Of a DNA stretch of 51,418 bases, positions 9,864-20,003 are shown in pieces. The stretch comes from Polaromonas sp. (GTDB lineage Bacteria; Pseudomonadota; Gammaproteobacteria; Burkholderiales; Burkholderiaceae_C), in contig JAIPCZ010000014.1 of assembly GCA_021737975.1 (NCBI GenBank), positions 1 to 51,418 on the forward strand, given 5' to 3'. Position 1 is the first letter of the stretch, and each line of letters opens with the position of its first letter. Below the pieces are notes generated by a model. It was not told the DNA's origin. It did no database searches and saw only the letters and a list, made by a program, of their open reading frames with translations. Both the position numbers and the translations under genes were made by a program.

Positions 9864-11468
9864 TCAAGGCTCCTGGGCCTGTTCTTTAAGCAAGGACTCG
9901 ATTTGCCGGCGCCGCGTGTCGATGATCGACGCATCGATGTGGTCGGCTGAAGAATTCAGCGCGCCCGGACCCCGCAGTCGATCCTGCGCCGCTCTGAGCC
10001 GATCGAGCGCGCCCGCATAGTCCAGGTGCGCAACCCGCGCCTCGGCCTCGGCGCGCAGGGCACGCAGATGCTGATTTTGCACGGCGTAAATGCTGGCCAG
10101 CGACTGCCATGCCAACGCATCCTGCGGCTGGCTGAACAGCCAGCTTTGGAGGTTTTGCGACGCCTGGTCCAGCACCTCAGCCTGTCCGCCCCGCACCGCC
10201 ATCTGGGCCTGCAGCACCACGTCCGGACGGCGCAATGCAGCCGGCGGCCTGGCCAGATCCAGCCAGGCACCGGCGGCCGGGGCCTGCCCTTGCGGACGTG
10301 ACCGATCAGGTGCGGCCAGTTCAATCTCGAGGCCGAGCCAGCGCAGTTGCCGGGCGGCCTCGGGGTCATCATCGACCACCTTTTGCAGGCGCGCAAACTG
10401 CTTGCGCGCCTGAGCCGCATCACGCATGTGCATGGCGGCCATGGCAGCGCCGTAAAGGCTGCCGGCCTGTTGCGCCGCCGACCGGCCGGTGAGCCCGGCG
10501 TCATCTGCCTGGGCCAGCCAAGCCCGCAGCGCGTCGGCACCCGGGCTGGACAGGACCCTGGCGCGCGCCGTCAGCATGGCATGGGTCATGCCAGGGTCGA
10601 CAGCAACGGCCTGCGGAGCGCCGAGCGGCAATCGCGACTGCATGTCGGCAATGCGCTCGGTGGTCAGCGGGTGGCTGCGCAGGTAAGGATAGGCGCCGCT
10701 GTCATTGAGCCGGGCCGCCTGCTGCAGCTTGTCGAACATGCTGACGAAGCCCTGCGCCTCAAAACCGGCCTGGGTCATCACGCCAAAGCCGATGCGGTCC
10801 GCCTCGCGCTCCATGTCGCGTGAAAAATTGAGCTGGCTTTGCGCCGACAGGGCCTGCCCGCCAACGATCAGGGCATTGCCCGCCTCGATGTTTTTGCTGG
10901 CCGCCAGAGCACCCAGAATCAGGGCGCCGATCATCCAGGGGGATTGCTGGCTGTTCCTGGAGATCAGGCGCGAAATATGGCGCTGCGTGACATGGCTCAG
11001 CTCGTGACCCAGCACCGAGGCCAGTTCATCGCGGCTGCTCACCACCGCCAGCAGGCCCAGATGCAGGCCAAAATACCCCCCCGGCAAGGCAAACGCGTTG
11101 ACACTGCGGTCGCGCCCCAGGACGATGCGCCAGGCAAAGCGTTCATCGAGTTCGGGCGTCAAATCGCCACGCGCACGGGCGGCGACCAGCAAGGGCTGCC
11201 AGATGCCCTGCACATAATCGGTCAGCACCGGATCGTCGATAAAATCGGGGTCACGGTACAGTTCGCGGACGATGCGGTCGCCCAGTCGGCGCTCCGCGCT
11301 GGCACTCATGTCACTGCCGTCACCGAGCAGCGGCAGCGCGTTGGCCATGGGTTCCTGCGCCTTCGGCGAGATCGGCAGCGTCAGGCAGACTGCTACAAAA
11401 AACAGAGTCGCCCGTTTTTTGAATACAAGGCCGACCCGTGCTTTTGGTTTGGAATGGTCAATCAACAT
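9864..11468 (-). CDS. M48 family metalloprotease with TPR region, BepA-like
   Basis: 534 residues. A signal-like hydrophobic segment (about 17-37) is followed by the M48 catalytic domain: zinc site HELSH at residues 155-159 and the third-ligand region EREAD at about 220-224. The C-terminal half is helical and repeat-like (TPR-type, around 330-520), as in BepA/YfgC, the periplasmic protease-chaperone that clears stalled outer-membrane proteins such as LptD. Start at ATG 11468; no strong ribosome-binding site is visible. Converges on the gene ending at 9842, 21 bp away. The family is certain; BepA-like function is inferred from architecture. Confidence 0.92.
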   Translation of the reverse strand: MLIDHSKPKARVGLVFKKRATLFFVAVCLTLPISPKAQEPMANALPLLGDGSDMSASAERRLGDRIVRELYRDPDFIDDPVLTDYVQGIWQPLLVAARARGDLTPELDERFAWRIVLGRDRSVNAFALPGGYFGLHLGLLAVVSSRDELASVLGHELSHVTQRHISRLISRNSQQSPWMIGALILGALAASKNIEAGNALIVGGQALSAQSQLNFSRDMEREADRIGFGVMTQAGFEAQGFVSMFDKLQQAARLNDSGAYPYLRSHPLTTERIADMQSRLPLGAPQAVAVDPGMTHAMLTARARVLSSPGADALRAWLAQADDAGLTGRSAAQQAGSLYGAAMAAMHMRDAAQARKQFARLQKVVDDDPEAARQLRWLGLEIELAAPDRSRPQGQAPAAGAWLDLARPPAALRRPDVVLQAQMAVRGGQAEVLDQASQNLQSWLFSQPQDALAWQSLASIYAVQNQHLRALRAEAEARVAHLDYAGALDRLRAAQDRLRGPGALNSSADHIDASIIDTRRRQIESLLKEQAQEP

Positions 11469-11592
11469 GAGCGATAAATTTTGTGCGCCGGCAAATGAAT
11501 AGTCCGGACGATGACCGTATGATGCCAGTTGCGTGTAAAGGTTCGGTCAAGCCATCCCCTTTACTTTAGTCCACTTCACCCGCATTTTTGTC

Positions 11593-12105
11593 ATGAGCAC
11601 CCTCACCCATTTTGACGACCAGGGCCAGGCCCACATGGTTGACGTGGCGGCCAAAGTTGCCAGCCACCGCATCGGCATTGCCGGCGGGCGCATTGACATG
11701 CTGCCCGACACCCTGGCCATCATCGAGGCTGGCACGGCCAAGAAGGGGGATGTCCTCGGCATCGCGCGTATTGCCGGCATCATGGCCGCAAAAAAAACCA
11801 GTGAGCTGATTCCCTTGTGCCACCCTCTGGCCCTGACCCGCGTGGCCATTGAGTTCAAGGTGACACACACCAGCGAAACCGGGACCAGCAGCGTGCTTTG
11901 CAAGGCAACCGTGGAAACGGTGGGGCCGACGGGCGTCGAGATGGAAGCGCTCACCGCCGTCTCGGCCGCCCTGCTCACCATCTATGACATGTGCAAAGCG
12001 GTCGATCGCGGAATGGTCATGACTGATATCAAACTGCTCGAAAAACATGGCGGCAAGTCAGGCAGCTTCATCAATCCAACGGCATCACCTCATGGCAACA
12101 CTTGA
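11593..12105 (+). CDS. moaC: Cyclic pyranopterin monophosphate synthase MoaC
   Basis: 170 residues, the normal size. It acts with MoaA to convert GTP to cyclic pyranopterin monophosphate, the first step of molybdenum cofactor synthesis. The conserved MVDV (15-18), [15 protein letters not shown] (65-79) and [14 protein letters not shown] segments are all present. Molybdenum cofactor is needed by xanthine dehydrogenase, whose maturation factor XdhC is encoded later in the window. Overlaps the next gene by 14 bp. Confidence 0.97.
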   Translation: MSTLTHFDDQGQAHMVDVAAKVASHRIGIAGGRIDMLPDTLAIIEAGTAKKGDVLGIARIAGIMAAKKTSELIPLCHPLALTRVAIEFKVTHTSETGTSSVLCKATVETVGPTGVEMEALTAVSAALLTIYDMCKAVDRGMVMTDIKLLEKHGGKSGSFINPTASPHGNT

Positions 12106-12580
12106 CAAAACCCTTTGGCCCGCCCGCCTGAGCACATTGACATTGGCCGCCCTGGCCGCAGGCAGCATCGTTTACTGGGGCCTGCGCTGGTCCGAGCCCA
12201 TCAGTACCCCGCGCGGCAACGGCGAGGGCTACAGCCAAAGTCCGATCGACACAGGCAGGGTGGCCCAATTGCTGGGAGCCGCCAGCAAGCCCGCAGACGA
12301 GGATGAGGCGGCGCCTGCGGGGGATGCCGCCGGCCGATACAAACTGCTGGGCGTAATTGCCCAGGGAAAGGGCAGCGGTCTCGGAAGCGCCTTGATCGCG
12401 ATTGAGAGCGCACCTGCCAAGCCCTACAAAGTGGGCGACAGGCTGTCTGATGACTTGGTGTTGCAGTCGGTTTCCGCGCGCGGCGCCGCCCTTGCGCCCA
12501 ACATGCAGGCACCGGCAAGCATCACACTTGAGGTGCCCCCTCTTGCCGGCACCAAACCCCAGGGGGCGGTCGAACCATGA
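12092..12580 (+). CDS. Type II secretion GspC-like inner-membrane protein
   Basis: 162 residues. One transmembrane segment at about 13-31, a low-complexity Ala/Glu/Pro linker, and a periplasmic HR (T2SSC) domain from about residue 82 ([14 protein letters not shown], then [16 protein letters not shown]). GspC links the inner-membrane platform to the secretin in type II secretion. It lacks a C-terminal PDZ or coiled-coil extension. No other gsp gene is in the window, so it is an orphan here. ATG at 12092 lies inside the moaC end (14-bp overlap) and the stop overlaps apaG as ATGA, suggesting translational coupling to both. Confidence 0.8.
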   Translation: MATLDKTLWPARLSTLTLAALAAGSIVYWGLRWSEPISTPRGNGEGYSQSPIDTGRVAQLLGAASKPADEDEAAPAGDAAGRYKLLGVIAQGKGSGLGSALIAIESAPAKPYKVGDRLSDDLVLQSVSARGAALAPNMQAPASITLEVPPLAGTKPQGAVEP

Positions 12581-12978
12581 CAACTCGCCCCCTTTACCAA
12601 TTCCAGGTCCAGGTCAAACCGCGTTACCTTTCTGATCAGTCAGCTCCGAGGCAAGCCCAGTATTTTTTCGCCTACACCATCACCATTCGCAACACCGGCA
12701 ACATCGCGGCGCAGTTGATTTCGCGCACCTGGAACGTCAACGACGCCGTCGGCCACCACGAAAAAGTCAAAGGCCTCGGGGTGGTGGGGCACCAACCGCT
12801 GTTGCAGCCTGGTGAATCGTTCGAGTACACCAGCGGCACCCGGCTGCGCACACCCACAGGAACCATGCACGGCAGTTTCTTTTGCGTCGCGGAAGACGGT
12901 GAGAAATTCGACGTAGACGTGCCCATGTTTGTTTTGGACGCCCTGAGTGAAAGCGGCGGCTCGCGCACCCTGCATTAG
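12577..12978 (+). CDS. apaG: ApaG protein
   Basis: 133 residues with an immunoglobulin-like beta fold. Family motifs are TITIRNTGNIAAQLISRTW, VVGHQPLLQPGESFEYTSG and the C-terminal MHGSFFCV. ApaG has been linked to Co/Mg efflux and diadenosine tetraphosphate phenotypes, but its precise role is unsettled. Starts within the gspC-like stop (ATGA) and ends 4 bp before thiL, so it sits in the middle of a tight operon. Confidence 0.96.
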   Translation: MTTRPLYQFQVQVKPRYLSDQSAPRQAQYFFAYTITIRNTGNIAAQLISRTWNVNDAVGHHEKVKGLGVVGHQPLLQPGESFEYTSGTRLRTPTGTMHGSFFCVAEDGEKFDVDVPMFVLDALSESGGSRTLH

Positions 12979-12982
12979 CTTC

Positions 12983-13981
12983 ATGGGCGAGTTCGACCTG
13001 ATTGCGCGTTACTTCAAGCGGCCGGCGCGCCGCGCGGCTCTGGGCATTGGCGACGACTGCGCGCTGCTGCAACCCGCCCCCGGCACCCAGTTGGCGATTT
13101 CCTGCGACATGCTGGTCCAGGATCGCCATTTCTTTGCAGGCGTGAGTCCACACAGCCTGGGTCACAAGGCGCTGGCCGTCAACCTGAGTGACCTGGCCGC
13201 CTGCGGCGCCAAACCGCTGGCGTTCACCCTGGCACTGGCCCTGCCCGAAGCCAACGAGCCCTGGCTGGCGGCGTTTGCGCAAGGCCTGTTTGAACTCGCC
13301 GACGCCCACGACTGCGAACTCATCGGTGGCGACACCACCGCAGGGCCGCTCAACATCTGCATCACGGTGTTTGGCGAGGTGCCGGTCGTCGACGGCCGGT
13401 CCCTCGCCCTGCTGCGCAGTGGCGCCAGGGCAGGCGACGATCTCTATGTGAGCGGCACGCTGGGCGATGCCCGGCTGGCGCTGAACGTGCAACAAGGCAA
13501 ATTGACCCTGCCTGCACATTTGCTGACGGCCGCGCGCGAGCGCTTGGAGCGGCCCACGCCGCGCGTGGGGCTGGGCCTTGCGCTGCGCGGCATCGCCAGC
13601 GCGGCCATAGATCTCAGCGATGGCCTGATGGGCGACCTGGGCCATATTCTGGAGTGCTCACAGATCGGCGCGACCGTGCAGGTGGATCGCCTGCTGCAAT
13701 GCGTCGCCTGTCGCACCAAGCCAGGGTCTGCCGAAATTGAGACCGCCATCAATTTGTCGGAGGAACAATGGCGCACGCTGGCACTGGCCGGCGGGGACGA
13801 CTACGAGCTGCTTTTTACCGCCTCACCAAGTCAACGGGCTGCCGTGGCCCATGCCGCCCAAACCAGCAGGACCCCGGTGCACCTGGTCGGCCAGATCAAC
13901 GCCAGCCCCGGCCTGCGGCTGCTGGACGCGCAGGGCCGCGCACTGCCCGCGCATTACGCCTCTTTTGATCACTTTGCCTGA
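12983..13981 (+). CDS. thiL: Thiamine-monophosphate kinase
   Basis: 332 residues (E. coli 325). It phosphorylates thiamine monophosphate to the active diphosphate. The PurM-like ATP-grasp features are clear: MGEFDLIARYF at the N-terminus, GIGDDCA at 21-27, VNLSDLAACGAKP, GGDTTAGPLNICIT and AIDLSDGLMGDLGHI. The ATG at 12983 is chosen over an upstream in-frame start at 12947 because it lies 4 bp after the apaG stop and begins the canonical N-terminus. Confidence 0.97.
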   Translation: MGEFDLIARYFKRPARRAALGIGDDCALLQPAPGTQLAISCDMLVQDRHFFAGVSPHSLGHKALAVNLSDLAACGAKPLAFTLALALPEANEPWLAAFAQGLFELADAHDCELIGGDTTAGPLNICITVFGEVPVVDGRSLALLRSGARAGDDLYVSGTLGDARLALNVQQGKLTLPAHLLTAARERLERPTPRVGLGLALRGIASAAIDLSDGLMGDLGHILECSQIGATVQVDRLLQCVACRTKPGSAEIETAINLSEEQWRTLALAGGDDYELLFTASPSQRAAVAHAAQTSRTPVHLVGQINASPGLRLLDAQGRALPAHYASFDHFA

Positions 13982-14010
13982 AGCCAAGGTGCTGCCTCGA
14001 TAATCTGAGC

Positions 14011-14580
14011 ATGCTTGATCCCGAGTCTGTTATCGACCTGCCGCCTCCCGTCAGCACCCGTCCGGTGGTTCCGACGGGCCGTTTCATGATGGCGCACCCG
14101 GCCCATGTGATGGCGCTGGGCTTTGGCTCCGGGCTCAGCCCCAAGGCCCCAGGGACCATGGGCACGCTCTGGGCCTGGGCGCTTTTTGTGCTGCTGCAGG
14201 ACCGGCTCACCGAGTCGCAGTGGGGATGGCTCATTGCCGTCAGCCTCCTGGCGGGCTGCTGGATCTGCGCGATCACGGCCAGACACCTGCGCAGCCTCGA
14301 CCCCGGCAGCATCGTGTGGGACGAGATAGCCGCTTTCTGGCTGGTGTTGTGGCTGGTCAGCCCGACCGGATTTTTGGAGCAGTTCGCGGCCTTTGCCCTG
14401 TTCCGCTTCTTCGATGCTGTCAAACCCGGCCCTGTAGGCTGGGCCGACCAGCTCTACCACCATGTCGACCCCAACACCGACCCCGGCGCCTGGCGCAAGG
14501 CGGGCTGGGGCATCATGCTCGACGACCTTGTGGCCGCGTTTTGCACCCTGCTGGTGATGGCGCTATGGCGATCCTGGTAA
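14011..14580 (+). CDS. pgpA: Phosphatidylglycerophosphatase A
   Basis: 189 residues with several hydrophobic helices. PgpA dephosphorylates phosphatidylglycerophosphate to phosphatidylglycerol in the inner membrane. Family hallmarks are GFGSGLSPKAPGTMGTL near residue 40, VWDEIAAFW and FFDAVKPGPVGWAD. It follows thiL at 29 bp, the usual thiL-pgpA order, and is near pncC, another common betaproteobacterial neighbour. Confidence 0.96.
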   Translation: MLDPESVIDLPPPVSTRPVVPTGRFMMAHPAHVMALGFGSGLSPKAPGTMGTLWAWALFVLLQDRLTESQWGWLIAVSLLAGCWICAITARHLRSLDPGSIVWDEIAAFWLVLWLVSPTGFLEQFAAFALFRFFDAVKPGPVGWADQLYHHVDPNTDPGAWRKAGWGIMLDDLVAAFCTLLVMALWRSW

Positions 14581-14672
14581 GACCTGAATCTGCCCAAACC
14601 TTGACATAAGCCGACTTGCCTGATGTGCCAGGCTGCTATGCTTTACCCTTTTCACCAAGCCAACCAGACCCC

Positions 14673-15380
14673 ATGAAACACTTCATCGCCACCAGTCTCA
14701 TCGTCGTCGCCTCGTTCACCGCCTGGGCGGCGGATCCCCAGTCCGGCAAGGCGCCGGTGAAGGGCGTGATCAGTGGCGAAGTCATGGAGGTCAAGGACGT
14801 TGACAGCTACACCTACCTGAGACTGAAGACCAGGGACGGCGAAACCTGGGCTGCCGTCAGCACCGCTGGCGTCAAAAAAGGCGCCACTGTCAGCATTGAA
14901 AACGCCATGGTCATGAACAATTTCGAGAGCAAGACGCTCAAGAAAACGTTCCCGACCATCGTTTTTGGCACTCTGGGCGGCGCCGCTGCCGGCCAGAGTG
15001 CCCTTGGCTCAAAAATGGCCATGGCCACTGTGGCCGATGCCGGCCCGGTCAAGGTCGCCAAGGCCAGTGGCGCCAACGCCTACGTGGTAGCCGATGTGGT
15101 CAGCAAATCGGCCCAGCTCAAAGACAAGGCGGTCAAGGTCAACGGCCAGGTGGTGAAGTACAACGCCGGCATCATGGGCAAGAACTGGATTCATCTGCGG
15201 GACGGTTCGGGCACCGCCGCCAAAAACGACAATGACATTCTGGTGACCACCGCGGCGACAGCCAAAGTGGGCGACCTTGTGGCGGTTTCGGGTGTGGTTC
15301 GCAATGACAAGGACTTTGGCGCTGGCTACAGCTACAAGGTCCTCATTGAAGATGCCACCCTGAACCCCCTCAAGAAATAA
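14673..15380 (+). CDS. Exported protein with two OB-fold-like segments
   Basis: 235 residues. A cleavable signal peptide (MKHFIATSLIVVASFTAWAA) indicates export. The mature part shows two similar beta-rich modules: GEVMEVKDVDSYTYLRLKTR with WAAVS, and VNGQVVKYNAGIMGKNWIHL with an RDGSG turn. These resemble OB-fold / tRNA_anti-like periplasmic proteins. A glycine-alanine-rich connector with many methionines lies between. Start at ATG 14673, which opens the signal peptide; the frame extends further upstream. Function unknown. Confidence 0.75.
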   Translation: MKHFIATSLIVVASFTAWAADPQSGKAPVKGVISGEVMEVKDVDSYTYLRLKTRDGETWAAVSTAGVKKGATVSIENAMVMNNFESKTLKKTFPTIVFGTLGGAAAGQSALGSKMAMATVADAGPVKVAKASGANAYVVADVVSKSAQLKDKAVKVNGQVVKYNAGIMGKNWIHLRDGSGTAAKNDNDILVTTAATAKVGDLVAVSGVVRNDKDFGAGYSYKVLIEDATLNPLKK

Positions 15381-15388
15381 GCATCCCG

Positions 15389-15874
15389 ATGCTGGAGAGT
15401 TGCGCACTGCTGGCAGCACTGCTGTTGCGAAAGGGCTGGTTGTTGGTCACTGCCGAGAGTTGCACCGGCGGCCTGATCGCCGCCGCCTGCACCGACCTGG
15501 CGGGGTCAAGCAACTGGTTTGAGCGCGGTTTTGTCACCTATTCCAACGCCGCCAAAGGCGAGTTGCTGGGCGTCGATGCCGCCTTGATCGACCGGCATGG
15601 CGCGGTCAGTGAAGCCGTGGTGCGCGCCATGGCCAGCGGTGCGCTGGCGCACTCGCGCGCCCAGGTGGCCGTCGCGGTGACCGGTGTGGCCGGCCCTGGC
15701 GGAGGCAGCGCAGAAAAACCGGTGGGCACGGTGTGGCTGGCCTGGGCGACCCCGATGGGCCTGTACAGCGAACTCAAACACTTTCACGGCGACCGCGCCG
15801 CGGTGCGACAAGCCGCGGTGCGCCACGCCCTGAACCGGCTCACACAACACATCCAGACGGAAAACCCATCGTGA
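15389..15874 (+). CDS. pncC: Nicotinamide-nucleotide amidase PncC (CinA C-terminal family)
   Basis: 161 residues, a standalone CinA C-terminal domain. It deamidates NMN to nicotinate mononucleotide in NAD recycling. Conserved segments TAESCTGGLIAA (residues 21-32), FVTYSNAAKGELLGV and AVTGVAGPGGGSAEKPVGTVW are intact. It starts 8 bp after the OB-fold gene and its TGA overlaps the GTG start of the response regulator (GTGA), implying translational coupling. Confidence 0.95.
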   Translation: MLESCALLAALLLRKGWLLVTAESCTGGLIAAACTDLAGSSNWFERGFVTYSNAAKGELLGVDAALIDRHGAVSEAVVRAMASGALAHSRAQVAVAVTGVAGPGGGSAEKPVGTVWLAWATPMGLYSELKHFHGDRAAVRQAAVRHALNRLTQHIQTENPS

Positions 15875-16520
15875 AGCTGCTGATTGTTGAAGACGACCTG
15901 ATGATGGGTGCAGGGCTGCAGGCCGCCCTCAAAAACGCCGGGTTTGACGCCCATTGGGTCACCGACGGGCAAGCCGCATTTGAGTTGTTGACCCAGTCTT
16001 TCTTTCGCGTCGCGGTGCTCGACATCAGTCTGCCCGGCCTGGACGGGCTATCCCTGCTGAAGCGACTCAGGGCCAACGGCAGTTCCATGCCGGTGCTGAT
16101 GCTGACGGCCCGCGACACCACGCGCGACAAGGTCATGTGTTTTGACGCCGGTGCCGACGACTTCCTGGTCAAAACCACCGACATGGAGGAACTGATTGCG
16201 CGCCTGCGCGCCCTGGTGCGCCGCGCGGGTTATGTGGGGCGCATCTGCGTGGGCAATCTAACGCTGGATTCAGACACCCTGGTGGTTACCAAAGAGGGCA
16301 AGTTGCTGAGCTTGTCAAATCGCGAGTTCGAACTGCTGCGGGTGCTGATGGAAGGGGCCGGGCAAGTCATTTCACGCAGCCGCCTTGAGGAATCCGTGTT
16401 TGGCTCAAGCCGCGCCAGCGAAAGCAATGTGCTTGAAGTTCACATCCACAACCTGCGGCAAAAAATTGGCGAATCCAGCCTCAAGACGGTGCGCGGGGTA
16501 GGCTATTCACTGACCAAATC

Positions 16521-16524
<4 letters not shown>
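15871..16524 (+). CDS. OmpR-family response regulator (QseB/TctD-like)
   Basis: 217 residues. Receiver domain with acidic pocket EDD (7-9), phosphoacceptor Asp51 in VAVLDISLPG and Lys101; a winged-helix DNA-binding domain occupies about 125-217, ending with HIHNLRQKIG and VRGVGYSLTK. The start is a GTG at 15871 overlapping the pncC stop; a longer frame upstream is the pncC gene read in another frame. It is coupled by ATGA to its kinase. Signal and targets are unknown; the downstream ArgO-type exporter is a possible target by position only. Confidence 0.93.
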
Positions 16525-18020
<1,496 letters not shown>

Positions 18021-18022
18021 GC

Positions 18023-18616
18023 ATGGACTTTTTCAGCGGTTTTGCGACCGGGCTGGCGCTGATTGTGGCCATTGGCTCGCAAAACGCCTATGTGCTGCGC
18101 CAGGGCATTTTGCGCCAGCACGTGCTGCCGCTGGTGCTGTTTTGTGCGCTGTCCGACGCGCTGCTGATTCTCGCGGGCATTGGCGGTGCCGGCCTGCTGA
18201 TTCGCGACAACCCTTTGCTGATGAGCCTCACGCGCTACGGCGGCGCCTTGTTTCTTGCGGCCTATGGCATGCTGGCGGCGCGACGTGCCTGGCAAGGCGT
18301 ATCGATGCCAGTGGCCACAGGTGGCACGGCGACCCTTGCTGCGGCGCTGGCCGCCTGTTTTGCCTTTACCTTTCTGAACCCGCATGTGTACCTGGATACC
18401 GTGGTGCTGGTCGGCGCCATTGCCAACCAGCGCCCCGACCCAGCGCGCTGGATCTTTGGCGCCGGTGCCGTCAGCGCCAGCCTGTGCTGGTTTGCGGCCT
18501 TGGGATTTGGCGCCCGCTTTCTGGCCCCGCTTTTTGCCACCGCGCGCGCCTGGCGCGTGCTCGACGGGCTGATTGCACTGACGATGTGGGTGCTGGCAGC
18601 CATGCTGCTGGGTTAG
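18023..18616 (+). CDS. argO: LysE/ArgO-type amino acid exporter
   Basis: 197 residues, six hydrophobic segments. The N-terminal IVAIGSQNAYVLRQGI and FTFLNPHVYLDTVVLVG are diagnostic of the LysE/ArgO family, which exports basic amino acids such as arginine or lysine. Start taken at ATG 18023; a TTG at 18017 that overlaps the kinase stop is also possible. ArgO is usually controlled by a LysR regulator (ArgP), whereas here it lies directly behind a two-component system. The substrate is inferred from the family. Confidence 0.88.
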   Translation: MDFFSGFATGLALIVAIGSQNAYVLRQGILRQHVLPLVLFCALSDALLILAGIGGAGLLIRDNPLLMSLTRYGGALFLAAYGMLAARRAWQGVSMPVATGGTATLAAALAACFAFTFLNPHVYLDTVVLVGAIANQRPDPARWIFGAGAVSASLCWFAALGFGARFLAPLFATARAWRVLDGLIALTMWVLAAMLLG

Positions 18617-18632
18617 CGCTAAAGTCACCCCC

Positions 18633-19121
18633 ATGAACTCAAACGAAGAAACCCTGTCCCGCTTCTACACCGCCTTTGCCGCGCTGGATGCCGACACCAT
18701 GGCCGCCTGTTATGCGGCAGATGCCACTTTCGAAGACCCGGCGTTTTCGCTCAAGGGGCGCCGCGAAATAGCGGGCATGTGGCACATGCTGTGCGCCTCG
18801 ACCCTGGCCAGACATCGGCAGGACTGGCGTCTTGAATTCAGGGACGTGCGCGCTGACGACAGCACCGGCCACGCGCACTGGGAAGCGCATTACCGCTTCA
18901 GCGTGTCCAACCGGCTGGTGCACAACCTGGTTGAGGCCGACTTCACGTTCTCCCCCGACGGCCTGATTGCCAGCCACACCGACCGCTTTGATTTTTGGCG
19001 CTGGTCGCGCCAAGCCCTGGGTTATGGCGGCTGGGTGCTCGGCTGGGCGCCGTTTTTTCAAAAGCAAGTGCGGGTGCAAACCCGCGCCGCACTGAACAAT
19101 TACCTGGCCAGGCACCCTTGA
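18633..19121 (+). CDS. NTF2-like (SnoaL-fold) protein
   Basis: 162 residues. The N-terminal FYTAFAALDADTMAACYA and FEDPAFSLKGRREIAGMW are typical of small cone-shaped NTF2/SnoaL proteins, which can be enzymes or ligand-binding proteins. No catalytic residue set can be assigned. 16 bp after argO, so probably in the same transcript; converges on the YecA gene with 7 bp between stops. Confidence 0.8.
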   Translation: MNSNEETLSRFYTAFAALDADTMAACYAADATFEDPAFSLKGRREIAGMWHMLCASTLARHRQDWRLEFRDVRADDSTGHAHWEAHYRFSVSNRLVHNLVEADFTFSPDGLIASHTDRFDFWRWSRQALGYGGWVLGWAPFFQKQVRVQTRAALNNYLARHP

Positions 19122-19128
19122 CTTGAGG

Positions 19129-19938
19129 TCAAGCGCCGCAGCATTTCTTGTATTTCTTGCCGCTGCCGCATGAACAGGGATCGTTGCGGCCAGGTTTGGC
19201 CGCAGCATGCACGGTCTCCACGCGCGGCCCGATGCTGCGCCACAACTCGCGCAGGTCATACACGGCCCACAGGGCATCGGCAAAGTCGTTGAGGCGCTGC
19301 TCGCTGATGGTGGGCAGGCCGTCGTCCTCGAACGCGGCCACCGTCGGGGTGCCGGTGTCGTCCTCGGTCACGGCCACAATACATTCCAGCGCCGCATCGA
19401 GGACCTTGGCGGCCTCCTTGTCGCGCGGCGGCGCCCATTCCTCGGGCCAGTTTTCCACCGCGTACATGAAGCCAATCGCCCAAATCTGGCCAAAGGAAGG
19501 AATGGGCGAATCGCCCATTTCGGCGCGCTGCTCTTCAGGCAGGGCGGCAATGGCGCCACGCAGGTCCATCACCTCGGGCTGGTAGGCGCGCTCGTCATCG
19601 AGCGACTCCACGTCGACGTTGAGGGCTGCGGCGACTTCGTTCAAACGGCGCATCCAGAGGTCGAAAAAGCGCTTGAACTGGGCCTCGTCGGCAAACAAGG
19701 GGGTTTCGCTGTCGTCCTCTAGATCCAGCAGCACGGAAAAATACTCGGTCGGGCTGATCGCGCGGCGGCAGCATACCAGCGCAGCCATGAAACCCTCGCA
19801 AAACTCCCACTGCGGAGTTTCGTCAAAGCGCGTGCGCAGGTCGTCCAGAATGGTGTCAAGCTCGTCAAAGTCGGCGGACTCTAGCAAGTTGGCAGTGACG
19901 GCGGCATCGCCATCCGCCGGAGTCGTGAGATTTGTCAT
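19129..19938 (-). CDS. YecA/UPF0149 family protein with SEC-C zinc motif
   Basis: 269 residues. The N-terminal UPF0149 domain (about 20-190) has the family segments [20 protein letters not shown] and [12 protein letters not shown]; the C-terminus is a SEC-C motif [16 protein letters not shown], a zinc site shared with SecA and used for nucleic acid or ribosome contact. The ATG at 19938 is preferred to an upstream start at 19971. Cytosolic; function unknown. Confidence 0.9.
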   Translation of the reverse strand: MTNLTTPADGDAAVTANLLESADFDELDTILDDLRTRFDETPQWEFCEGFMAALVCCRRAISPTEYFSVLLDLEDDSETPLFADEAQFKRFFDLWMRRLNEVAAALNVDVESLDDERAYQPEVMDLRGAIAALPEEQRAEMGDSPIPSFGQIWAIGFMYAVENWPEEWAPPRDKEAAKVLDAALECIVAVTEDDTGTPTVAAFEDDGLPTISEQRLNDFADALWAVYDLRELWRSIGPRVETVHAAAKPGRNDPCSCGSGKKYKKCCGA

Positions 19939-20003
19939 GGGACAGTTGTAAAAGTGTGTGGATGTCAGCATTTTGCCCTGTGTAAAGCTGATATCCTTTG
20001 ACC

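Noticed and set aside
9850..9870. GCCTTG...CAAGGC hairpin as a terminator between convergent genes
   Set aside because: Six-bp stem, nine-base loop, no T-tract, and one arm lies in the protease coding end.
15733..15870. N-terminal extension of the response regulator
   Set aside because: It lies inside pncC in another frame and has no receiver features; GTG at 15871 gives a normal regulator.
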